Numbered from the stretch's first letter, positions 27,308 through 37,633 are shown. The stretch is 64,000 nucleotides of DNA from Shewanella litoralis (GCF_009828585.1 NZ_WSRZ01000018.1:50641-114640), one strand, 5' to 3'. Notes: generated by a model not told the origin, from the sequence alone. Numbers and translations: made by a program.

Positions 27308-28669
27308 TTACCCAATCTGTTGAAACTCAAATCCTTTCTTTTGTATGTACTTTAAGCGGACAGCAAACAATATAGCGGCTACGGTTAAACCGGCGATTAA
27401 ACCAATCCAAAATCCATGTGCACCAATTGGCTCAACAATGATGTTTGTATAACCTAAAATATAGCCCGTCGACATACCCACAAACCAATATGAAAACAGC
27501 GTAATGTAAAATGCACTGCGGGTGTCTTTATAACCGCGTAAAGCACCTGCTGCGACAACCTGGACAGAATCCGATATTTGATAAAAAGCTGCAAGCATCA
27601 TTAAGCTGCCAGCTAATGCAACCACTTCAGGGTTGTCGTTATAAAGCAAAGCGATTTCATGTCTGAATGTCACCGTTAATAATGCAGTACAAACAGCTAA
27701 TACTAACGATAGTCCTAATCCGACTCTGGCAACTAACGCTGCAATTTCTGGTTGATTACGGCCAAGGTAGTAACCTATACGGATTGAAACTGCAATGCCG
27801 ATAGATAACGGCAACATAAATACAATAGATGAAAAGTTAAGCGCAATTTGATGGCTAGCGACGACATTAGCGCCCAAAGGCGCAAGAAAGAGTGCAATCA
27901 CCGCAAATAAGCTCACTTCAAAAAACAAAGCCATTGCGATTGGCATACCGAGTTTTGTCATTGACCACATGCTGGTTAAATGCGGACGGTAAAACTGCTT
28001 AAAGGGTTCAAGTTCTTTAAAAGTCTTATCGACCAACATATAAATAATCATCGCGGCTAACATTGCCCAGAATACTAATGCTGTTGCAACACCACATCCT
28101 GCGCCGCCCATTGCGGGTATACCGAAGCCACCATAAATGAAGATATAATTAGCAGGGATGTTTACCGCTAAACCAACAAAGCCAATTATCATGGTTGGCA
28201 TAGTGTAAGAGATCCCTTCACTGCACCCACGTAAAACTTGATAAAGTACAAAGGCAGGAGCACCCCATAAAATAGCATCGATATAACCCACAGTGAGCGC
28301 GTGTAATTGCGGTTCTAAATTCATCAAATCAAGTAAATAGGTAGAAGATGCGAGAAAGATCATCACACCGATGCCGCCAATTATGGCAATATAGCCAGCC
28401 TGAAAGATAAGAGATGGGATCACTTTTTGATTATTTGCACCATGGTGTTGAGAAAACACAGGTGTAAAAGACATTAATAAGCCTTGAACAAATAAAATGG
28501 CAGGTAACCAAAGACTAGTACCTACAGCCACAGCAGCCATATCGACTGCACTCACTCGACCCGCCATCACAGTATCGATAAATCCCATCATGGTCTGAGT
28601 CACTTGGGCAATAAGTACTGGAAGCGCTAATTTTATTAAGCGCTGAATTTGAAAACCTGTATTATTCAT
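27308..28669 (-). CDS. norM: MATE-family multidrug efflux protein NorM
   Basis: A 453-residue membrane protein with about 12 hydrophobic segments. LALPVLIAQVTQTMMGFIDT near the start and GCSEGISYTMPTMIIGF in the middle are typical of NorM. It exports cationic drugs by Na+ exchange. It is divergent from riboflavin synthase with only 29 bases between starts, an arrangement common in gammaproteobacteria, which helps the assignment. Confidence 0.9.
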   Translation of the reverse strand: MNNTGFQIQRLIKLALPVLIAQVTQTMMGFIDTVMAGRVSAVDMAAVAVGTSLWLPAILFVQGLLMSFTPVFSQHHGANNQKVIPSLIFQAGYIAIIGGIGVMIFLASSTYLLDLMNLEPQLHALTVGYIDAILWGAPAFVLYQVLRGCSEGISYTMPTMIIGFVGLAVNIPANYIFIYGGFGIPAMGGAGCGVATALVFWAMLAAMIIYMLVDKTFKELEPFKQFYRPHLTSMWSMTKLGMPIAMALFFEVSLFAVIALFLAPLGANVVASHQIALNFSSIVFMLPLSIGIAVSIRIGYYLGRNQPEIAALVARVGLGLSLVLAVCTALLTVTFRHEIALLYNDNPEVVALAGSLMMLAAFYQISDSVQVVAAGALRGYKDTRSAFYITLFSYWFVGMSTGYILGYTNIIVEPIGAHGFWIGLIAGLTVAAILFAVRLKYIQKKGFEFQQIG

Positions 28670-28698
28670 TAAAAAGCCTATTATGGAACGAGAGAAAT

Positions 28699-29319
28699 AT
28701 GTTTACTGGTATAGTTCAAGCCACTTGTGAAGTGGTCTCGATACACAAAGCAGCAGGACTTAACACCTTTGAGGTCGCGATGACACCAAAGTTGACACAA
28801 GGATTAGTAACAGGCGCAAGCGTAGCCAATAACGGCGTTTGTTTAACAGTAACCAAGATACTAAATGATAAGGTTTTCTTCGATGTAATGGAAGAAACAT
28901 TAGCCCTAACTAACTTAGGTAATACCAGTGTCGGTGACCACGTCAACATTGAACGTTCTTTGACCTTTGGAACCGAAATTGGTGGTCATATTTTATCTGG
29001 ACATGTGCATACTCAAGCAACTGTAAAAGCCGTCAGTAATACTGCCGAACATTATAATATTGAGTTACAAGTCGACTCTAAATGGATGAACTACATTTTT
29101 TATAAAGGTTTTGTTGGCATTAATGGATGCAGTCTAACAGTAGGTAAGGTGAGTGATAGCGGCTTTATGTTGCATTTGATCCCTGAAACATTGAAATTGA
29201 CAAATTTAAGTCAGTACAAAGTTGGCGATAAGATTAATATTGAAATCGATAGCCAAACACAGGTCATTGTCGATACGGTTGAGCGGATACTAGCAAAAAA
29301 GCAATTGCTTAATAATTAA
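28699..29319 (+). CDS. ribE: Riboflavin synthase, alpha chain
   Basis: A 206-residue enzyme that dismutates two 6,7-dimethyl-8-ribityllumazines to riboflavin. Two related barrels are evident: MFTGIVQATCEV with NNGVCLTVT, and HILSGHVHTQATV with INGCSLTVGKV. Family motif FTGIV at the N-terminus confirms the start; GGAACGAGAG precedes it. There is no room for an FMN riboswitch before the start. The gene stands alone here and not with ribBA/ribH, as in other Shewanella-like genomes. Confidence 0.94.
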   Translation: MFTGIVQATCEVVSIHKAAGLNTFEVAMTPKLTQGLVTGASVANNGVCLTVTKILNDKVFFDVMEETLALTNLGNTSVGDHVNIERSLTFGTEIGGHILSGHVHTQATVKAVSNTAEHYNIELQVDSKWMNYIFYKGFVGINGCSLTVGKVSDSGFMLHLIPETLKLTNLSQYKVGDKINIEIDSQTQVIVDTVERILAKKQLLNN

Positions 29320-29339
29320 GCTAGTAGTAGATGTTAAGT

Positions 29340-29371
29340 GATGAGCATATAGTGCTTTAGGTATGCTCATC
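29340..29371. terminator. Hairpin between convergent ribE and CPXCG genes
   Basis: GATGAGCATA pairs exactly with TATGCTCATC across a 12-base loop. It lies between two convergent stops. A T-run is absent, so the terminator role is tentative. Confidence 0.45.
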
Positions 29372-29388
29372 TACTGTGGTGGTTATAC

Positions 29389-29589
29389 CTAATAAATTTG
29401 CTCATCATCTGAATCGACATGCAGCTCAATCATCCGTCGGTTATCATCTAAATGCATCCGGATATGAATAGGGTTACAACAAATACGGCAATCATCGTAA
29501 TATTCTTGATCGCCAGCACTCGCGTCGATAGTGACATGTTGATGATGACCGCAATGCGGACAACAAATTGTTCGTGACAATAATCTCAT
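29389..29589 (-). CDS. CPXCG-motif cysteine-rich small protein
   Basis: A 66-residue protein with two Cys pairs, CCPHCGHH near the start and DCRICCNPIHIRM in the middle, typical of the CPXCG family; these likely bind zinc. The start at 29589 is fixed by GGGAGG eight bases upstream; the frame from 29604 starts inside that site. Function is unknown. It is a single gene convergent with ribE. Confidence 0.8.
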   Translation of the reverse strand: MRLLSRTICCPHCGHHQHVTIDASAGDQEYYDDCRICCNPIHIRMHLDDNRRMIELHVDSDDEQIY

Positions 29590-29604
29590 TGTAAAACCTC
29601 CCAC

Positions 29605-30080
29605 ATATATTGTTATAAACAGTATAGTTGGCTTCTGTTATTACAGTTCATCCATTAGATTGATTTTTCTTGCATCAAAAATATTGAGGCAAACTTTGAA
29701 TGGTAGTTTTAAGTTAAATATTATCCATATATATCAATAGTATTTATGCTTAATAATATTCACTCTTATAAATCTATTTATCAAAAAACACGGTGTATAT
29801 CGCTGTGTTAATAGCTAATTGCTTGTATTTACATGTAAATAATATTGAATAACCAGAGTACTTACTGACAATATTTAATCAGATTTTCAGTCGATTTAAA
29901 CTGATGCGATGGTTAATGACACAAAACGGTTAAATAATGGCGTTATTTAGCCTTTAAGGTTGCGCCCTAAATGGCTTATCACATAGAATAACCACCACGT
30001 TTATGGGTAACTAAGACTCCTGTACTGTCTTGATTTCATTAACGTGTCTCTCGTTCCAAAAGAACATACTTAATTACCAT
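29605..30080. other. AT-rich region upstream of thrS
   Basis: About 476 bases, very AT-rich to 29870 and then less so. It should hold the divergent promoters of the CPXCG gene and thrS. A short stem GTTC-CAAAA-GAAC near 30053-30065 may be the upstream arm of the thrS operator. No gene is seen. Confidence 0.45.
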
Positions 30081-30104
30081 GTGGCCCTACGTGTGGGTCA
30101 CCAC
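30081..30104 (+). promoter_or_regulatory. thrS translational operator hairpin mimicking the tRNA-Thr anticodon arm
   Basis: GTGG-CCC, seven-base loop TACGTGT, GGG-TCA-CCAC: outer 4 bp and inner 3 bp with a bulge. Loop positions 3-5 read CGU, a threonine anticodon, as in the E. coli thrS operator, where ThrRS binds such a loop and blocks ribosomes. Here the hairpin ends 17 bases before the start codon, next to the AAGGA ribosome-binding site. Autoregulation is inferred. Confidence 0.65.
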
Positions 30105-30120
30105 TGGACAAGGACATTTC

Positions 30121-32049
30121 ATGCCTATTATTACATTGCCTGATGGCAGCAAACGCGAGTTTGCCAATCCTGTTTCAACTCTTGATGTTGCATTAGATAT
30201 CGGCCCTGGTTTAGCCAAAGCGTGTATCGCTGGCCGTGTTAACGGTGAGCTAAAAGATGCAACAGACTTAATCACAGCAGATTCAGAGTTAGCTATCATT
30301 ACGGCTAAAGACGACGAGGGTGTTGAAATCCTTCGCCATTCTTGTGCGCATTTGTTGGGTCACGCGATCAAACAAATGTGGCCTGAAACAAAAATGGCAA
30401 TTGGCCCTGTTATCGATAACGGTTTTTATTACGACATCGACCTGGACCACAAATTAACGCAAGATGATATTGAAGCACTTGAAAAGCGTATGCTTGCACT
30501 TGCAAAAACCAATTATGATGTCGTTAAGAAAGTGGTTTCATGGCAAGACGCGCGTGACGCATTTAGCGAACGTGGCGAAGACTATAAAATTGCTATTGTA
30601 GATGAAAACATCAGTAAAGATGCAACACCAGCACTGTATCATCACGAAGAATACGTTGATATGTGTCGTGGACCGCACGTACCGAATATGCGTTTTTGTC
30701 AAAACTTCAAATTAATGAGTGTCGCGGGTGCGTATTGGCGTGGCAACTCTGATAACAAAATGCTGCAACGTGTATACGGGACAGCATGGGCAGATAAGAA
30801 AGCCCTTAAAACTCACTTAGTGCGTTTAGAAGAAGCAGCCAAACGCGATCACCGTAAAATTGGTAAGCAGCTAGATTTATATCATATGCAAGAAGAGGCA
30901 CCAGGAATGGTGTTTTGGCATAATGACGGCTGGAGCATATTCCTTGAACTTGAAAAGTTTATTCGCCAAAAATTGGGCCAATACACCTATCAAGAAGTGA
31001 AAGGGCCATTAATGATGGACCGTTCATTATGGGAACGCTCAGGTCACTGGGATAAATACTCAGAAGCCATGTTCACAACAAACAGTGAAAGCCGTGAATA
31101 TGCCATTAAGCCAATGAACTGTCCTGGCCACGTGCAAATCTTTAATCAAGGTTTAAAATCGTACCGTGACCTGCCATTGCGTATGGCTGAGTTTGGTTGT
31201 TGTCATCGTAACGAGCCATCGGGTTCATTACACGGATTAATGCGCGTACGCGGATTTACTCAAGATGACGCGCATGTATTTTGTACCGATGATCAAGTGC
31301 AACAAGAAGTGAGTGCATGTATCCAAATGGTATATGACACTTACGCCACGTTTGGTTTTGAAAACATCGTTGTTAAATTATCAACACGCCCAGAAAAGCG
31401 TATAGGTGATGATGCAATGTGGGACCGTGCAGAAGAAGCACTTAAGCAAGCTTTAGCCGCAAATAATATTAAATATGAAATATTACCAGGCGAAGGTGCG
31501 TTTTATGGCCCAAAAATCGAATTTACCTTACATGATTGTTTAGATCGTGCATGGCAATGTGGTACAGTACAGCTCGATTACGCATTACCGACTCGTTTAG
31601 GTGCTACTTATGTCGCAGAAGACAACAGTCGCCAGACGCCGGTAATGATCCATCGTGCTATTTTAGGTTCATTAGAACGCTTCTTAGGTATATTGATAGA
31701 AGAATACGCAGGTAAATTCCCAACTTGGCTTGCTCCAATGCAAGTCGTTGTAATGAATATTACCGATAAACAAGCTGATTATGTTGAAGAAATCGTTAAA
31801 TTCTTCAAAGAACAGGGTATTCGAACATCTTTTGACTTGAGGAATGAGAAAATAGGCTTTAAAATACGCGAACACACACTAAGACGTGTGCCTTATTTGT
31901 TGGTCGTTGGTGATCAAGAAATGGAAAATAAGGAAGTCGCGGTGCGTACACGTGACGGTATTGATTTAGGCAAGTTAAAACTAGAAGATTTCGCCTCTAA
32001 AATACGTCAACAAATTTCGCTCCGTAGTCTCAAATTGTTGGAGGAATAG
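30121..32049 (+). CDS. thrS: Threonyl-tRNA synthetase
   Basis: A 642-residue class II synthetase, exactly the E. coli length. TGS domain at 1-62 ([14 protein letters not shown]), then the editing domain with [10 protein letters not shown] and the [12 protein letters not shown] motif, the catalytic core with motif 2 ([20 protein letters not shown]) and motif 3 near [14 protein letters not shown], and the anticodon-binding domain at the end. The ATG at 30121 follows ACAAGGACA; the in-frame codon at 30079 lies in the operator and is rejected. It leads the thrS-infC-rpmI-rplT cluster. Confidence 0.97.
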   Translation: MPIITLPDGSKREFANPVSTLDVALDIGPGLAKACIAGRVNGELKDATDLITADSELAIITAKDDEGVEILRHSCAHLLGHAIKQMWPETKMAIGPVIDNGFYYDIDLDHKLTQDDIEALEKRMLALAKTNYDVVKKVVSWQDARDAFSERGEDYKIAIVDENISKDATPALYHHEEYVDMCRGPHVPNMRFCQNFKLMSVAGAYWRGNSDNKMLQRVYGTAWADKKALKTHLVRLEEAAKRDHRKIGKQLDLYHMQEEAPGMVFWHNDGWSIFLELEKFIRQKLGQYTYQEVKGPLMMDRSLWERSGHWDKYSEAMFTTNSESREYAIKPMNCPGHVQIFNQGLKSYRDLPLRMAEFGCCHRNEPSGSLHGLMRVRGFTQDDAHVFCTDDQVQQEVSACIQMVYDTYATFGFENIVVKLSTRPEKRIGDDAMWDRAEEALKQALAANNIKYEILPGEGAFYGPKIEFTLHDCLDRAWQCGTVQLDYALPTRLGATYVAEDNSRQTPVMIHRAILGSLERFLGILIEEYAGKFPTWLAPMQVVVMNITDKQADYVEEIVKFFKEQGIRTSFDLRNEKIGFKIREHTLRRVPYLLVVGDQEMENKEVAVRTRDGIDLGKLKLEDFASKIRQQISLRSLKLLEE

Positions 32050-32052
32050 GTC

Positions 32053-32595
32053 ATAAAGATCAAAAGAACAGCAGGGCGACAGCCAGCCCCTAATAGAATC
32101 AATGATGAAATCACTGGTGTTCCTGAAGTCCGTTTATCGGATTTAGAAGGTGAAGCAATTGGTATCGTTAGCATTAAAGAAGCTCAGAGTATTGCAGATG
32201 AAGCAGGCGTTGATCTCGTAGAGATTAGCCCTAATGCTGAGCCTCCGGTCTGTCGCATAATGGACTACGGTAAGTTCCTTTTTGATAAAGCGAAAGCTCA
32301 AAAGGAACAAAAAAAGAAGCAGAAACAGGTCCAGGTTAAGGAAATAAAATTCCGTCCCGGCACTGATGAAAACGACTATCAGGTAAAACTACGCAACCTG
32401 ATTCGTTTTCTAGAAGATGGTGACAAAGCGAAAATTACGCTGCGTTTCCGTGGTCGCGAAATGGCACACCAAAACCTAGGTATGGATCTTTTGAACCGTA
32501 TCAAGGCTGATTTGGAAGAGTATGCGGTTGTCGAATCTTTCCCGAAAATGGAAGGTCGTCAAGCAATTATGGTGCTAGCACCTAAAAAGAAATAG
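32053..32595 (+). CDS. infC: Translation initiation factor IF-3, AUA start codon
   Basis: A 180-residue factor (E. coli length) that blocks premature 50S joining and checks the start codon. After the start come the N-domain segments PNRINDEI and VRLSDLEGE, the linker region [20 protein letters not shown] and the C-domain with [14 protein letters not shown] and MVLAPKKK. No ATG/GTG/TTG lies at the right place; GGAGG with eight-base spacing points to ATA at 32053. ATC at 32059 is less well spaced. A rare start codon is the known basis of IF-3 autoregulation (AUU in E. coli). The start is three bases after the thrS stop. Confidence 0.92.
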   Translation: MKIKRTAGRQPAPNRINDEITGVPEVRLSDLEGEAIGIVSIKEAQSIADEAGVDLVEISPNAEPPVCRIMDYGKFLFDKAKAQKEQKKKQKQVQVKEIKFRPGTDENDYQVKLRNLIRFLEDGDKAKITLRFRGREMAHQNLGMDLLNRIKADLEEYAVVESFPKMEGRQAIMVLAPKKK

Positions 32596-32611
32596 TAGGG
32601 CAACCTAAAGT

Positions 32612-32637
32612 AGCAAAAGTCTCTTGAGGCTTTTGCT
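32612..32637 (+). promoter_or_regulatory. Hairpin in the infC-rpmI leader
   Basis: AGCAAAAG pairs with CTTTTGCT across a ten-base loop that can fold further (CTC-TT-GAG). It stands 40 bases before rpmI. In E. coli this interval carries an L20 translational operator; the hairpin may be the counterpart, but the pseudoknot partner was not identified. Confidence 0.4.
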
Positions 32638-32677
32638 CGCCTTACGTTTATTAACGTCCCAATGCGGAGTTTTAGAA

Positions 32678-32872
32678 ATGCCTAAAATGAAAACAGACAA
32701 GGGTGTACAAAAGCGTTTTAAGAAAACCGCTAATGGTTTCAAGCGCAAACAAGCACACTTACGTCACATTTTGACCAAGAAGAGCACTAAGCGTAAGCGT
32801 CACTTACGTGCTAAATGTTTAGTTGCTAAGTCTGATGTGCCAGCAATTGCACGTCAACTACCATACGCTTAA
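32678..32872 (+). CDS. rpmI: 50S ribosomal protein L35
   Basis: A 64-residue, very basic protein beginning [20 protein letters not shown], with the usual [15 protein letters not shown] segment. The start at 32678 matches the family's N-terminus; the in-frame extension to 32624 runs into the leader hairpin. It sits between infC and rplT in the standard order. Confidence 0.97.
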   Translation: MPKMKTDKGVQKRFKKTANGFKRKQAHLRHILTKKSTKRKRHLRAKCLVAKSDVPAIARQLPYA

Positions 32873-32890
32873 TTAAAGGAGAGATAAACA

Positions 32891-33250
32891 ATGCCTAGAG
32901 TTAAGCGTGGTGTAACCGCTCGTGCTCGTCACAAGAAAGTACTTAAACTAGCTAAAGGTTATTATGGCGCTCGTAGCCGTACTTACCGTGTTGCTGTTCA
33001 AGCAGTAACTAAAGCTGGTCAATATGCTTACCGTGACCGTCGTCAGAAAAAACGTCAATTCCGTCAATTATGGATTGCACGTATTAATGCGGCTTCACGT
33101 CAAAATGGTCTGTCTTACAGCCGTTTCATTAACGGTCTGAAAAAGGCGTCTATCGAAATCGATCGTAAGATTTTGGCTGACATCGCTGTTTTCGATAAAG
33201 TTGTATTTGCAACTTTAGTTGAAAAAGCAAAAGAAGCATTAACTAAGTAA
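32891..33250 (+). CDS. rplT: 50S ribosomal protein L20
   Basis: A 119-residue basic protein (E. coli 118) that binds 23S rRNA early in 50S assembly. It has [19 protein letters not shown] and [13 protein letters not shown] at the N-terminus and [19 protein letters not shown] in the globular part. AAAGGAGAG precedes the ATG. In E. coli, L20 represses rpmI-rplT translation through the leader. A terminator follows. Confidence 0.97.
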   Translation: MPRVKRGVTARARHKKVLKLAKGYYGARSRTYRVAVQAVTKAGQYAYRDRRQKKRQFRQLWIARINAASRQNGLSYSRFINGLKKASIEIDRKILADIAVFDKVVFATLVEKAKEALTK

Positions 33251-33267
33251 TTAGTGAAACGCTTTGG

Positions 33268-33297
33268 AAAAAGGAGCCTTCGGGTTCCTTTTTTTAT
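33268..33297 (+). terminator. Rho-independent terminator of the thrS-rplT cluster
   Basis: AAAAAGGAGCC, loop TTCG, GGTTCCTTTTT with one G-T pair and a T-run, 17 bases after rplT. Confidence 0.92.
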
Positions 33298-33677
33298 GCC
33301 TAAAATTCAACATGCCGCTCCAATTTACAATGTCTGTCCGCCTTAGTTCGATTTTCAGTTTAATTAACACACTATCTTATCTACTGTGAAAATCATACGC
33401 TAAACACCGTCTTTAAAGCACGGTATTCAAAACAAAGCCTGTTTAACCGTTATCGCAAAAATGAATATAATCCCAATATTAACCGACGTAATCAGATGCA
33501 ATATTGTTAAAATGTCATCAAGCTTAATCATTTTATTGCGATATCCTCAAACTTTATCAATTTAATTTATTGATTGTGACTTTTTATCTCAACAATCAAA
33601 AATCTCACTACTCAGCTTGCCGATACAATGGTATAAATAAGCCAAATATGTCTCTTCCCTCACTTAGGATAGTTGTA
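33298..33677. other. Region upstream of aspartate aminotransferase
   Basis: 380 AT-rich bases. The frame extending upstream of the aminotransferase start to 33570 shows no family sequence. A promoter must lie here, but I could not pick one with confidence; no repeat or gene is seen. Confidence 0.4.
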
Positions 33678-34871
33678 ATGATCTTTTCTGACGTAACGCT
33701 TGCTCCAGCGGACCCCATTTTAGGCTTAACAGATGCATTTAAGGCCGATACTCGCGCACACAAAGTCAACCTAGGTGTTGGTATTTACAAGGATGAGGCA
33801 GGGCAGACGCCTGTGTTGAAATCAGTAAAAAAAGCAGAAGCGATTTTACTTGAAACAGAAATGACCAAAAACTATTTAGGCATTGAAGGCGTTCAAGCTT
33901 ATAACCTAGTTGTTCAAGGTTTATTGTTTGGTGAAAACAGTCATATCGTTAGCGAGAAGCGTGCCGCAACTGCACAAGCCCCAGGTGGAACAGGTGCACT
34001 GCGTGTTGCTGCTGAGTTTTTAGTTCGTAATACTCAATCTTCAACGATTTGGGTCAGCAACCCGACATGGGCCAACCACCAAAATATTTTTGAAACAGCA
34101 GGTTTAACGGTTAAAGAGTATCGTTATTATAAAGCTGAAACCCACGACATGGATTTTGATGCAATGCTGGCCGATCTTAGCCAAGCACAAGCAGGCGACG
34201 TGGTGTTATTACACGGTTGTTGCCATAATCCAACCGGCATCGATTTGTCATTAACGCAATGGGCTCAAGTGGCTCAAATTTGTTTAGACAAACAGCTTTT
34301 ACCTTTGTTTGACTTTGCGTATCAAGGATTTGGTGCGGGTATTGATGAGGATGCTCAAGGCTTACGCACTGTTGCTGCTGTCGTGCCTGAACTGCTCATT
34401 GCTAACTCATTTTCCAAAAATTTCGGCTTGTACAATGAACGTATTGGTGCTGTAACTGTGGTAGCAGAAGATGAAAAATCGGCCACAAACAGCTTTAGCC
34501 AAATCAAAAAAACCATTAGAGCAAATTACTCTAACCCTCCTGCACATGGCGGATTAATTGTCAGTACTATTTTGGCCAATGCAGAACTACGTCAAGAATG
34601 GGAAACTGAGTTAACTGAAATGCGTCTGCGTATTGCAGAGATGCGTACATTGTTTGTTAACAGTTTAAAAGCTGAAGGTGTTGAGCAAGACTTTAGTTTT
34701 ATTTCACGTCAAAATGGTATGTTCAGTTTCTCTGGTTTAGACAAGCAGCAAGTTGCGCGTTTAAGAGATGAGTTTGCCATTTACATTGTTGGATCAGGTC
34801 GAATTAGTGTTGCAGGCTTAACAAAAAACAACATGCCAGCAGTGTGTAAAGCGATAGCACAAGTATTGTAA
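33678..34871 (+). CDS. aspC: Aspartate (or aromatic amino acid) aminotransferase, class I
   Basis: A 397-residue PLP enzyme transferring the amino group between aspartate and 2-oxoglutarate. The start [20 protein letters not shown] is that of AspC/TyrB proteins; [28 protein letters not shown] and [15 protein letters not shown] (PLP lysine) are conserved. [13 protein letters not shown] resembles AspC more than TyrB. ATG 33678 gives the family length. A bidirectional terminator lies beyond the stop. Confidence 0.9.
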   Translation: MIFSDVTLAPADPILGLTDAFKADTRAHKVNLGVGIYKDEAGQTPVLKSVKKAEAILLETEMTKNYLGIEGVQAYNLVVQGLLFGENSHIVSEKRAATAQAPGGTGALRVAAEFLVRNTQSSTIWVSNPTWANHQNIFETAGLTVKEYRYYKAETHDMDFDAMLADLSQAQAGDVVLLHGCCHNPTGIDLSLTQWAQVAQICLDKQLLPLFDFAYQGFGAGIDEDAQGLRTVAAVVPELLIANSFSKNFGLYNERIGAVTVVAEDEKSATNSFSQIKKTIRANYSNPPAHGGLIVSTILANAELRQEWETELTEMRLRIAEMRTLFVNSLKAEGVEQDFSFISRQNGMFSFSGLDKQQVARLRDEFAIYIVGSGRISVAGLTKNNMPAVCKAIAQVL

Positions 34872-34888
34872 GACCCAATACATTGATT

Positions 34889-34912
34889 AAGGCTGCATTA
34901 GCAGCCTTTTTA
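34889..34912. terminator. Bidirectional rho-independent terminator
   Basis: AAGGCTGC, loop ATTA, GCAGCCTT then TTTTA, between the convergent aspC and YvcK-like genes. Confidence 0.9.
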
Positions 34913-34922
34913 TTTATGGTAT

Positions 34923-35891
34923 TTAATCAGTCATGTGCATAACTGTATTCATTTTTAAATCAGGCATTTGTCGTTGAGCTAAATGAAATTGACATACCCG
35001 TTCAATCGCTTCTGCTAAAGCCGCTTTATCATGCAAACCTGGATGATGCTGACTAACCAAATTAAATTGATTGAAACGCACTTCTTCGCAGTAATGACTT
35101 GCAAGCATTTGTTTATCGGCATGTTGAATAACATCAACAATCACTTTTTTACCGATGATTTGATTTAACCAAACAATTTTATCCTCAATACTAAAGGTAC
35201 TGGCGGGTGAATATTCAGCGGTTAAGTTATCGATAAGGATGACATGTGCATTTGAGTTTCTAATACTCTCAGCGATTTCAGCAATGAGTAGTGGAGGTAG
35301 AATACTCGTTAAAAAACTACCAGGTCCCAAAATAATTAACTGTGCTTTTTCAATGGCTAAACAAGCCTCAGATGTTGCCTGCACCAGCGGTTCAAGTGAT
35401 AAAGCAATGGGTGCCTCGGTCATACCATCAACATTTAACTCGCCAAACACTTTAGTACCACAATGACTCAGTGCAACTAAATGCGTTGAAGCTTCTGACA
35501 TCGGGATAATTTGCGTTTCAATTTTTAATATCCCCCGAATGAGATTAACAGCATCGAGTGGGCGAACGCACAATTGGTCAAGCGCGTGTAGCACTACATT
35601 ACCTAAATTATGCCCTGCAAGTTCATTGTTACCGGTAAAGCGGTGATCAAATAGCATTGAGCCTAAAGAAGGGCGAAGAGCTAAATGCGATAAACAATTA
35701 CGTAAATCGCCCCAGGCGATAGTTTGTTGGTCTTGTCGTAACCTGCCTGTGGAACCGCCATTGTCTGTAGTGGCAACAATACCGCTTAATTTAGGGCCTA
35801 AAAAAGCGAGTGCAGCAAGTATTCTGCCTAATCCATGACCGCCGCCGATGGCCACGACATGATCGATATTCAATAATTGTTGATTCAACAT
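34923..35891 (-). CDS. YvcK/YbhK-family protein (CofD-like, gluconeogenesis/morphology factor)
   Basis: A 322-residue protein with a Rossmann start (VVAIGGGHGLGRILAAL), VATTDNGGSTGRLR, GDLRNCLSHLA, and GHNLGNVVLHAL. These are the marks of the YvcK family, which binds UDP-sugars and is needed for growth on gluconeogenic substrates in Bacillus. The enzymatic role is not known. It is a single gene; the start MLNQQLLNIDH is three bases from no clear SD, so an alternate start nearby is possible. Confidence 0.88.
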   Translation of the reverse strand: MLNQQLLNIDHVVAIGGGHGLGRILAALAFLGPKLSGIVATTDNGGSTGRLRQDQQTIAWGDLRNCLSHLALRPSLGSMLFDHRFTGNNELAGHNLGNVVLHALDQLCVRPLDAVNLIRGILKIETQIIPMSEASTHLVALSHCGTKVFGELNVDGMTEAPIALSLEPLVQATSEACLAIEKAQLIILGPGSFLTSILPPLLIAEIAESIRNSNAHVILIDNLTAEYSPASTFSIEDKIVWLNQIIGKKVIVDVIQHADKQMLASHYCEEVRFNQFNLVSQHHPGLHDKAALAEAIERVCQFHLAQRQMPDLKMNTVMHMTD

Positions 35892-36138
35892 AGCATTAAT
35901 CTCAAGTCCGTGAGTGTTGAATGTGACACGGCGAATAATAAGTAAAGGATGCGCGCCGCAAAATATAGCCTTGATTCTAACTGTTTAGTGACATTAACGT
36001 GTAATTAATTTTAAGCTTTCGTGAACATAGAGCTATGATGAAGCTATGAACATGAAAGGCAATCGACTTTAATGAATCAAAATGGTTTTAAGGTTATAAT
36101 TCTTCAGTTAAATAAAGCATAAAATAAGGCAGGTACGT

Positions 36139-36957
36139 TTGAAGCTAGGCAGTATTGGTCAAATGACATTTGCGTTAGGATTAGCCGTAATCACATTACT
36201 AGCCATTAGAGTATTTTTTATACCTAACGCCACATCTCCAGCACCCCGTTCCGCTTTAGGGCAATTGCAAAGTCTTGAATTAGGCAAAATGCCAGATTTT
36301 GCCAATATAGAAGACATCTCGACTAAAAAATCCACATTCTTTAATTACTTACGCCCAGCGATTGAAGCACAAAACCAAATTATTATTCACGAGCGACAAT
36401 TTTTGCTCGCGATGATTGAACAAATAGATAACGGGATTGGTTTAAGCGAAACAGACATTGAACGTTTACAGTCGATAACGGAAAAATACCAATATGCCGT
36501 CAAATCATATACACGCACAACATTAATACCATTACTCAAACGTATTGATATTATTCCTGTCGATATGGTGCTCGTGCAGGCGGCAAACGAGAGTGGTTGG
36601 GGGAGTTCGCGTTTTGCAGTTGAAGGCAATAATTTTTTCGGCCAATGGTGTTTTTCACAAGGTTGCGGCTTGGTGCCATTAGCACGAGACAATGATAAAA
36701 ATCATGAGGTTGCAGTTTTTGATTCACCAAAGGACTCAATCATTGCTTATATGATTAATTTAAATACCAATCAAGCTTATCGGCTATTTCGCTCCATTCG
36801 TGCTGATTTACGTGCACAAAAAATAAAACCAACTGCAGAGAAGTTAGTATTCGGGTTGATTAATTATTCAGAGCGCAAAGATGAATACATTGATGAACTA
36901 CTGGAAATGCTAAAACATAACAAATCTTTTTTAACAGGAAACCAAGCCAATGCTTAA
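36139..36957 (+). CDS. Bax-like glucosaminidase domain protein
   Basis: A 272-residue membrane-anchored protein. A hydrophobic N-terminal segment (about 8-27) is followed by a linker and a glucosaminidase domain with VLVQAANESGWGSSRFA (Glu catalytic), NFFGQWCF and KDSIIAYMINLNTN, as in E. coli Bax. It should hydrolyse peptidoglycan at GlcNAc in the periplasm. The start is TTG with AAGGCAGG upstream. Its end overlaps the next gene by eight bases. Confidence 0.85.
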   Translation: MKLGSIGQMTFALGLAVITLLAIRVFFIPNATSPAPRSALGQLQSLELGKMPDFANIEDISTKKSTFFNYLRPAIEAQNQIIIHERQFLLAMIEQIDNGIGLSETDIERLQSITEKYQYAVKSYTRTTLIPLLKRIDIIPVDMVLVQAANESGWGSSRFAVEGNNFFGQWCFSQGCGLVPLARDNDKNHEVAVFDSPKDSIIAYMINLNTNQAYRLFRSIRADLRAQKIKPTAEKLVFGLINYSERKDEYIDELLEMLKHNKSFLTGNQANA

Positions 36958-37588
36958 TCGTCCGCTACGTCATGGATTATTTATATTAACGGCCGCTTTT
37001 GTTGCCAGTAGCAGCGTTGCTGAAACCGTTTCACTTGAGTACGTTGGCTTTTATGATCGTTTAAAGCAAGTGAACAAACAAAATTATCAGCTTGTTGAGC
37101 TCGCTTTTAGTGTTCCAGTGACCACTGATTGCACTATCACCTCTGGTAGTATCACAACAGAAAATGAAACATACCCATTAACCTATACTGCACAACAACG
37201 TTTATTCATTCCTTACGATGCGCAATTAAAATCAGATCGTGGTTTGGTCAATATCGAAGTTGCTGGAGATGCGAGTCAATGTGCTATTGCCATGCAAGTG
37301 CGCGCGCGCTCAACACAGCAACAATATACACAAGCAGAGTTACTTGCGCTCAATGCTGATATGAATCGTTTACTTGATGGCTTACAAGGTTTTCCGATGA
37401 AGTATTTTCGTAAGCCAATTGACGGCATTACATTTGAGTTTTTAACTGACAATATTTTTATCACAGTCGATGATGTGCAACAATCGTCCAGTGGTAAGTT
37501 CACACTGACCCTGGATCAAATTAATCAGTTACACCAGATTTCATTTAGTGAAAAACCAAACGTGGTGAGCCCTTTGGTAATCCAGTAA
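36950..37588 (+). CDS. DUF2987 exported protein
   Basis: A 212-residue protein with a signal peptide (hydrophobic to SSSVAET) and the segments SLEYVGFYDRLKQVNKQNY and LVELAFSVPVTTDC that I associate with DUF2987, common in Shewanella and relatives. Two Cys (TDCTI, SQCAI) could form a disulfide in the periplasm. Function is unknown. It overlaps the Bax-like gene by eight bases, so they are likely cotranscribed. Confidence 0.75.
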   Translation: MLNRPLRHGLFILTAAFVASSSVAETVSLEYVGFYDRLKQVNKQNYQLVELAFSVPVTTDCTITSGSITTENETYPLTYTAQQRLFIPYDAQLKSDRGLVNIEVAGDASQCAIAMQVRARSTQQQYTQAELLALNADMNRLLDGLQGFPMKYFRKPIDGITFEFLTDNIFITVDDVQQSSSGKFTLTLDQINQLHQISFSEKPNVVSPLVIQ

Positions 37589-37633
37589 CCACTGCCTGAC
37601 AAATAAGACGATATCGGTGTAATGGATTAAACC

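Noticed and set aside
28670-28698. FMN riboswitch before ribE
   Set aside because: Only 29 bases separate the divergent norM and ribE starts.
30079-30120. Earlier start for thrS
   Set aside because: These codons form the operator hairpin and the later ATG gives the exact family length.
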